Shown here one piece after another: positions 34,298-37,053 of a stretch of 37,053 bases of DNA (within the stretch, counting starts at the first letter, position 1; every line of letters begins with the position of its first letter). The notes below the pieces were generated by a model that worked only from the letters and a program-made list of their open reading frames with translations, searched no databases and was not told where the DNA came from. The position numbers were made by a program, and so were the translations under genes. Source of the DNA: Leptospira perolatii (lineage in GTDB: Bacteria > Spirochaetota > Leptospiria > Leptospirales > Leptospiraceae); the NCBI RefSeq assembly GCF_002811875.1, contig NZ_NPDZ01000018.1, forward strand, positions 1 through 37,053, given 5' to 3'.

Positions 34298-36404
34298 CAA
34301 AAACGTACGCTCGCAGGTCGAGAGTTTAGAAAGTTCGATTCAATCTTTAAAGGGGATCGGCCCTAAAAAGCTGGAGGCACTTGCTTCGGTCGGAATCAAT
34401 ACCTTGGAAGATCTGCTTTCTTGGTATCCTAGAAAATACCTGGATCGAAATCTAACTGACGGAATCCTTTTGAAGCAAGGAGAAAGCGTTACATTAATTC
34501 TGGAAGTGATCGATTCCTATTTGGCTCACGGGCGCAAGTCAAGACTGGTAGTCAGCACCAAGACAAAAAACAACGAACCAGTTAGTTTAGTTTTTTTTAA
34601 AGGAGTCCAGTACTTTCGCAGGATTTTTCAACCTGGATTGCTCATTGTAGCAACCGGAAAACTGGATTACTTTCGCGGCTTCCAATTGCTTCACCCTGAT
34701 TACGAAGTTCTTTCCCAAGGGGGGAACGCGGAGCTGGATCCTGACGGAAATATTGGATCGATTCACACGGGCCGTATCATACCACTCTATTCCACTACGG
34801 AAGCACTTAGAGACGAACATTTGGATTCAAGAGGTCTGAGAAGATTGATCTTCCAGACATTAGAAATTTTGCACGGAAAAATTCCTGAGATACTGCCAAA
34901 GGAAATCGTAAAAAAAAGAAATCTAATGGAGCGCGAAACTGCGTTCAAAGAAATCCACTTTCCTACAGAAGATCTTGCTTTGCATCAGGCCCGCATTCGA
35001 TTTAAATATGAAGAGCTATTTTTCTTTAATATTTTTATTGAATATAAAAAATCACTCCGAGCCCAAATCCCCAGAATTCTTTGGCCTTTGCCAGAATCTA
35101 ACACCGCAAAAACTGTACTCAAGAATCTTCCGTTCGACCTAACTCCCGACCAAAAGGAAAGCCTGAATAAATTAGCAGAATGGACAAAATCTGATACCCC
35201 AGCGGCGATGCTTTTGCAAGGAGACGTGGGTTCGGGAAAGACACTGGTAGCTTTATTAACCGCACTGAGATACACCGACAATCAAATTCAAGTGTGCATG
35301 TTAGCGCCGACCGAAATCCTCGCACGGCAACATTATCAGACAATCTTAAACTATATGGGAAATCTTCCTTTTACAGAAGTAGATCTTTTGGTAGGAAAAG
35401 AACCGAAGAAGAATAGATTAGAAAAACTTTATAGATTTAAGAAAGGGGAAACTCTTTTAATAATCGGAACTCATAGCTTATTTCAGGAAGATGTTGAGTT
35501 CAAGGACCTCGGCTTAGTAATCATAGACGAACAGCATAAATTCGGAGTAGAGCAAAGAGAAACCATAAGATCCAAGGGAAAAAATCCGGACGTACTTGCA
35601 ATGACTGCTACTCCGATTCCTCGCACTCTTTGTCTAACACTCTATGGAGATTTAGAACTAGTTACTTTAAAGAACCGTCCCGCAGGACGAAAACCTATCA
35701 AAACTCATTGGTTTTTTGAAGATAAGAGACAAGGAATTTACAACTCGATCAAAAAGTATGCTTCGCAAGGAAGACAATGCTATGTCGTCTATCCGCTCGT
35801 GGAAGAATCGGAAAAATCCGATTTGAAATCCTGTATGGAAGCGTACGAACATTTAAGAAACGAAATATTCCCAGATTTATCCATCGGTTTGTTACACGGT
35901 AAAATGGATCCTGTTCAAAAAGACAAGGTGATGCGTGCATTCCAGAAAAACGAAATCAGCATTCTGGTTACTACCACAGTTGTCGAAGTCGGTGTAGACG
36001 TGCCAAACGCTTGCGTCATGGTTATCGAGCACGCAGATAGATTCGGAATTTCTCAACTGCATCAGCTAAGAGGTAGGGTCGGACGTGGAGAACATGAAAG
36101 TTTCTGCATCATGGTGACCGATAGAAATATTACAGAAGAAGCAAAGTTTCGCCTGCAAGCGTTAGTTGATTCGGACGACGGATTTGCTCTTTCCGAAGCC
36201 GATTTAAAATTAAGAGGTCCTGGAGAATTACTAGGAGTAAAGCAAAGCGGTTTGCCTGATTTTAAGATCGCGGACTTAAGAGAAGACAGGGAGTGGATAG
36301 AAATCAGCAGAGAGGATGCAAAACTTGTAGGAACAATCGGTGATCAGGAAAAAAGAGAGCTCACAAAACGTTTTAAGGAAGAAGCTCAATTATTTTCAAA
36401 TTAG
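34278..36404 (+). CDS. recG: ATP-dependent DNA helicase RecG
   Basis: Superfamily 2 helicase that regresses stalled replication forks and processes branched DNA. An N-terminal wedge/OB domain (about 30-160) starts with a helix-hairpin-like KGIGPKKLEALASVGINTLE. The helicase core has Walker A LLQGDVGSGKT (Lys321), motif II VIIDEQHKFGV, MTATPIPRT, VVEVGVDVPNACVMVIEHAD and the arginine-rich QLHQLRGRVGRGEH. The C-terminal TRG-like region follows (LKLRGPGELLGVKQSGLPDF). From the ATG at 34278 it is 708 residues, close to the family norm. An in-frame start at 34218 would overlap the previous gene by 80 bases and add a basic tail; I reject it. Confidence 0.95.
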   Translation: MKNSVSNKNVRSQVESLESSIQSLKGIGPKKLEALASVGINTLEDLLSWYPRKYLDRNLTDGILLKQGESVTLILEVIDSYLAHGRKSRLVVSTKTKNNEPVSLVFFKGVQYFRRIFQPGLLIVATGKLDYFRGFQLLHPDYEVLSQGGNAELDPDGNIGSIHTGRIIPLYSTTEALRDEHLDSRGLRRLIFQTLEILHGKIPEILPKEIVKKRNLMERETAFKEIHFPTEDLALHQARIRFKYEELFFFNIFIEYKKSLRAQIPRILWPLPESNTAKTVLKNLPFDLTPDQKESLNKLAEWTKSDTPAAMLLQGDVGSGKTLVALLTALRYTDNQIQVCMLAPTEILARQHYQTILNYMGNLPFTEVDLLVGKEPKKNRLEKLYRFKKGETLLIIGTHSLFQEDVEFKDLGLVIIDEQHKFGVEQRETIRSKGKNPDVLAMTATPIPRTLCLTLYGDLELVTLKNRPAGRKPIKTHWFFEDKRQGIYNSIKKYASQGRQCYVVYPLVEESEKSDLKSCMEAYEHLRNEIFPDLSIGLLHGKMDPVQKDKVMRAFQKNEISILVTTTVVEVGVDVPNACVMVIEHADRFGISQLHQLRGRVGRGEHESFCIMVTDRNITEEAKFRLQALVDSDDGFALSEADLKLRGPGELLGVKQSGLPDFKIADLREDREWIEISREDAKLVGTIGDQEKRELTKRFKEEAQLFSN

Positions 36405-36413
36405 AGTTCGCAT

Positions 36414-36451
36414 AAAAAAGCCCCGATCTCCTTGAGCAAGACCGAGGCTTT
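36414..36451. terminator. Bidirectional terminator between recG and the small lipoprotein
   Basis: AAAGCCCCGATC (within 36414-36428) pairs with GACCGAGGCTTT (36440-36451) with two mismatches and an 11-base loop. A-run upstream and T-bearing end downstream; the flanking genes converge. Confidence 0.65.
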
Positions 36452-36482
36452 ACCTATCGATTAAATAAGAATTTTTTTGATC

Positions 36483-36821
36483 TTAGTAAATCGGCCAAAC
36501 TATTACAGGTCGAGGATGTAAATCACAGGTCAATCCACCGATATCAACTGTAATTGCATTGAAGAGAAGAGCTTCATTAGCACATTCATCTACATCTTTT
36601 TTATTGTAATATTTATCTTCTTCTATTTGCGCAAACTGAGGAGCAAGAATCGACAGAACGCTGAACCCGCCTGCCGCAGACCCGAGGACTGCACTAGTTA
36701 AAATGGTATTCTTTGCTTCCTTTCCGCTTACTGTTTCAGGTACTGACAATCCGACCGAATCGAGTAATATACAATTCGCCATCAGTGCGAACGGTAGAAG
36801 GAGTGTGATGATTTTTTTCAT
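36483..36821 (-). CDS. Small leptospiral lipoprotein (resembles TIGR04452 family)
   Basis: 112 residues. The signal peptide MKKIITLLLPFALMAN precedes Cys17, a spirochaete-type lipobox (L-M-A-N-C). The segment after it (ILLDSVGLSVPETVSGKEAK, then NTILTSAVLGSAAGG) is what I remember of the paralogous leptospiral lipoproteins of TIGR04452; this was not checked. Two more cysteines (in DECANEA and LTCDLHP) may form a disulfide. The ATG at 36821 has GGAG about seven bases upstream; earlier starts would spoil the signal peptide. Function unknown, probably membrane-anchored. Confidence 0.75.
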   Translation of the reverse strand: MKKIITLLLPFALMANCILLDSVGLSVPETVSGKEAKNTILTSAVLGSAAGGFSVLSILAPQFAQIEEDKYYNKKDVDECANEALLFNAITVDIGGLTCDLHPRPVIVWPIY

Positions 36822-36957
36822 CCGAGATCTCCGAAATTTGTTTTGAACAATAAAGTTTTCTTTCCACCTACTGTTCAATCGAATTTCAAAATGTCATAAC
36901 GCACATAAGGAAATTATTTCTAAACTTGTATTCCGGGTGCAATGGGGAATTGCGAAA

Positions 36958-37053
36958 TGTCGCAGAGGGGCCCCACCCTGGTATGAACCGGAGACATGGG
37001 TAACAGAATAGACCGGGAACATAGGTAACACTAAACAAACGCAAAGGAGGACA
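36958..37053 (+). mobile_element. Probable left end of an insertion sequence (IS481-like), cut by the window
   Basis: From about 36958 (TGTCGCAGAGGGGCCCC) the base composition turns GC-rich. Two tandem copies of a 19-bp unit follow: ACCGGAGACATGGGTAACA (36987-37005) and ACCGGGAACATAGGTAACA (37012-37030), 16 of 19 identical. The window then ends in AAAGGAGGACA, a strong ribosome site with a start codon expected just outside. In reverse complement the repeats read TGTTACC..., which I associate with ends of IS481-type elements. The exact terminus is a guess, and no transposase sequence is visible. Confidence 0.45.
36987..37030. repeat. Tandem pair of 19-bp imperfect direct repeats
   Basis: Units at 36987-37005 and 37012-37030, period 25 bases, differing at three positions. 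They lie inside the putative insertion-sequence end and may be transposase-binding sites. Confidence 0.7.

Overview
The window looks like a chromosomal contig from a Leptospira species. The evidence is a DUF1554 lectin-like lipoprotein, a small lipoprotein resembling the leptospiral TIGR04452 family, spirochaete-style lipoboxes, a many-membrane-segment HAMP protein, and moderate GC with many Leptospira-type hypothetical proteins. This assignment rests on recognising protein families; no search was run. No rRNA, tRNA, CRISPR array or prophage was seen.

Layout. 1-225 is a fold-back: the first 150 bases are the reverse complement of hflX coding sequence, and hflX resumes in the correct orientation from about 152. 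It meets, tail to tail, a minus-strand operon of hom (homoserine dehydrogenase), a 111-aa unknown and a STAS anti-sigma-factor antagonist. 3.6-7.8 kb (plus) holds a membrane protein with a basic disordered head, a multi-TM HAMP-TPR protein and a dihydroorotase whose start codon lies in the loop of a perfect inverted repeat. 7.8-13.3 kb holds a thiolase facing a TetR regulator, an ABC-F ATPase followed by a rhodanese, a 55-aa protein and a DoxX protein. 13.3-17.0 kb is an envelope/signalling island: FecR-domain protein, ECF sigma factor, a divergent DUF5683-like protein sharing a short module with the FecR protein, and a DUF1554 lipoprotein. 17.1-19.2 kb is a large unknown protein, followed by gpmI.

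21-23.5 kb is a small regulatory locus: two related TetR repressors around a short-chain dehydrogenase. The SDR promoter carries a perfect 30-bp palindrome whose core closely matches the operator remembered for Bacillus Bm3R1. 23.5-27.3 kb is mostly housekeeping: murB, then coaC and coaB as two separate genes, then a CNNM/CBS transporter-like protein; a 41-codon gene missed by length filters lies between murB and coaB. 27.5-31.2 kb holds a large repeat-containing lipoprotein, with an in-frame reading frame continuing past its stop, and gpsA.

31.4-36.4 kb is a tightly packed plus-strand run: unknown protein, 53-aa small protein, calcineurin-like phosphoesterase, minimal nucleotidyltransferase, membrane zinc-ribbon protein and recG. 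This is the best candidate for an undescribed functional unit. The window closes with a small lipoprotein and, from about 36958, what looks like the left end of an insertion sequence, with tandem 19-bp repeats and a ribosome-binding site at the very edge.
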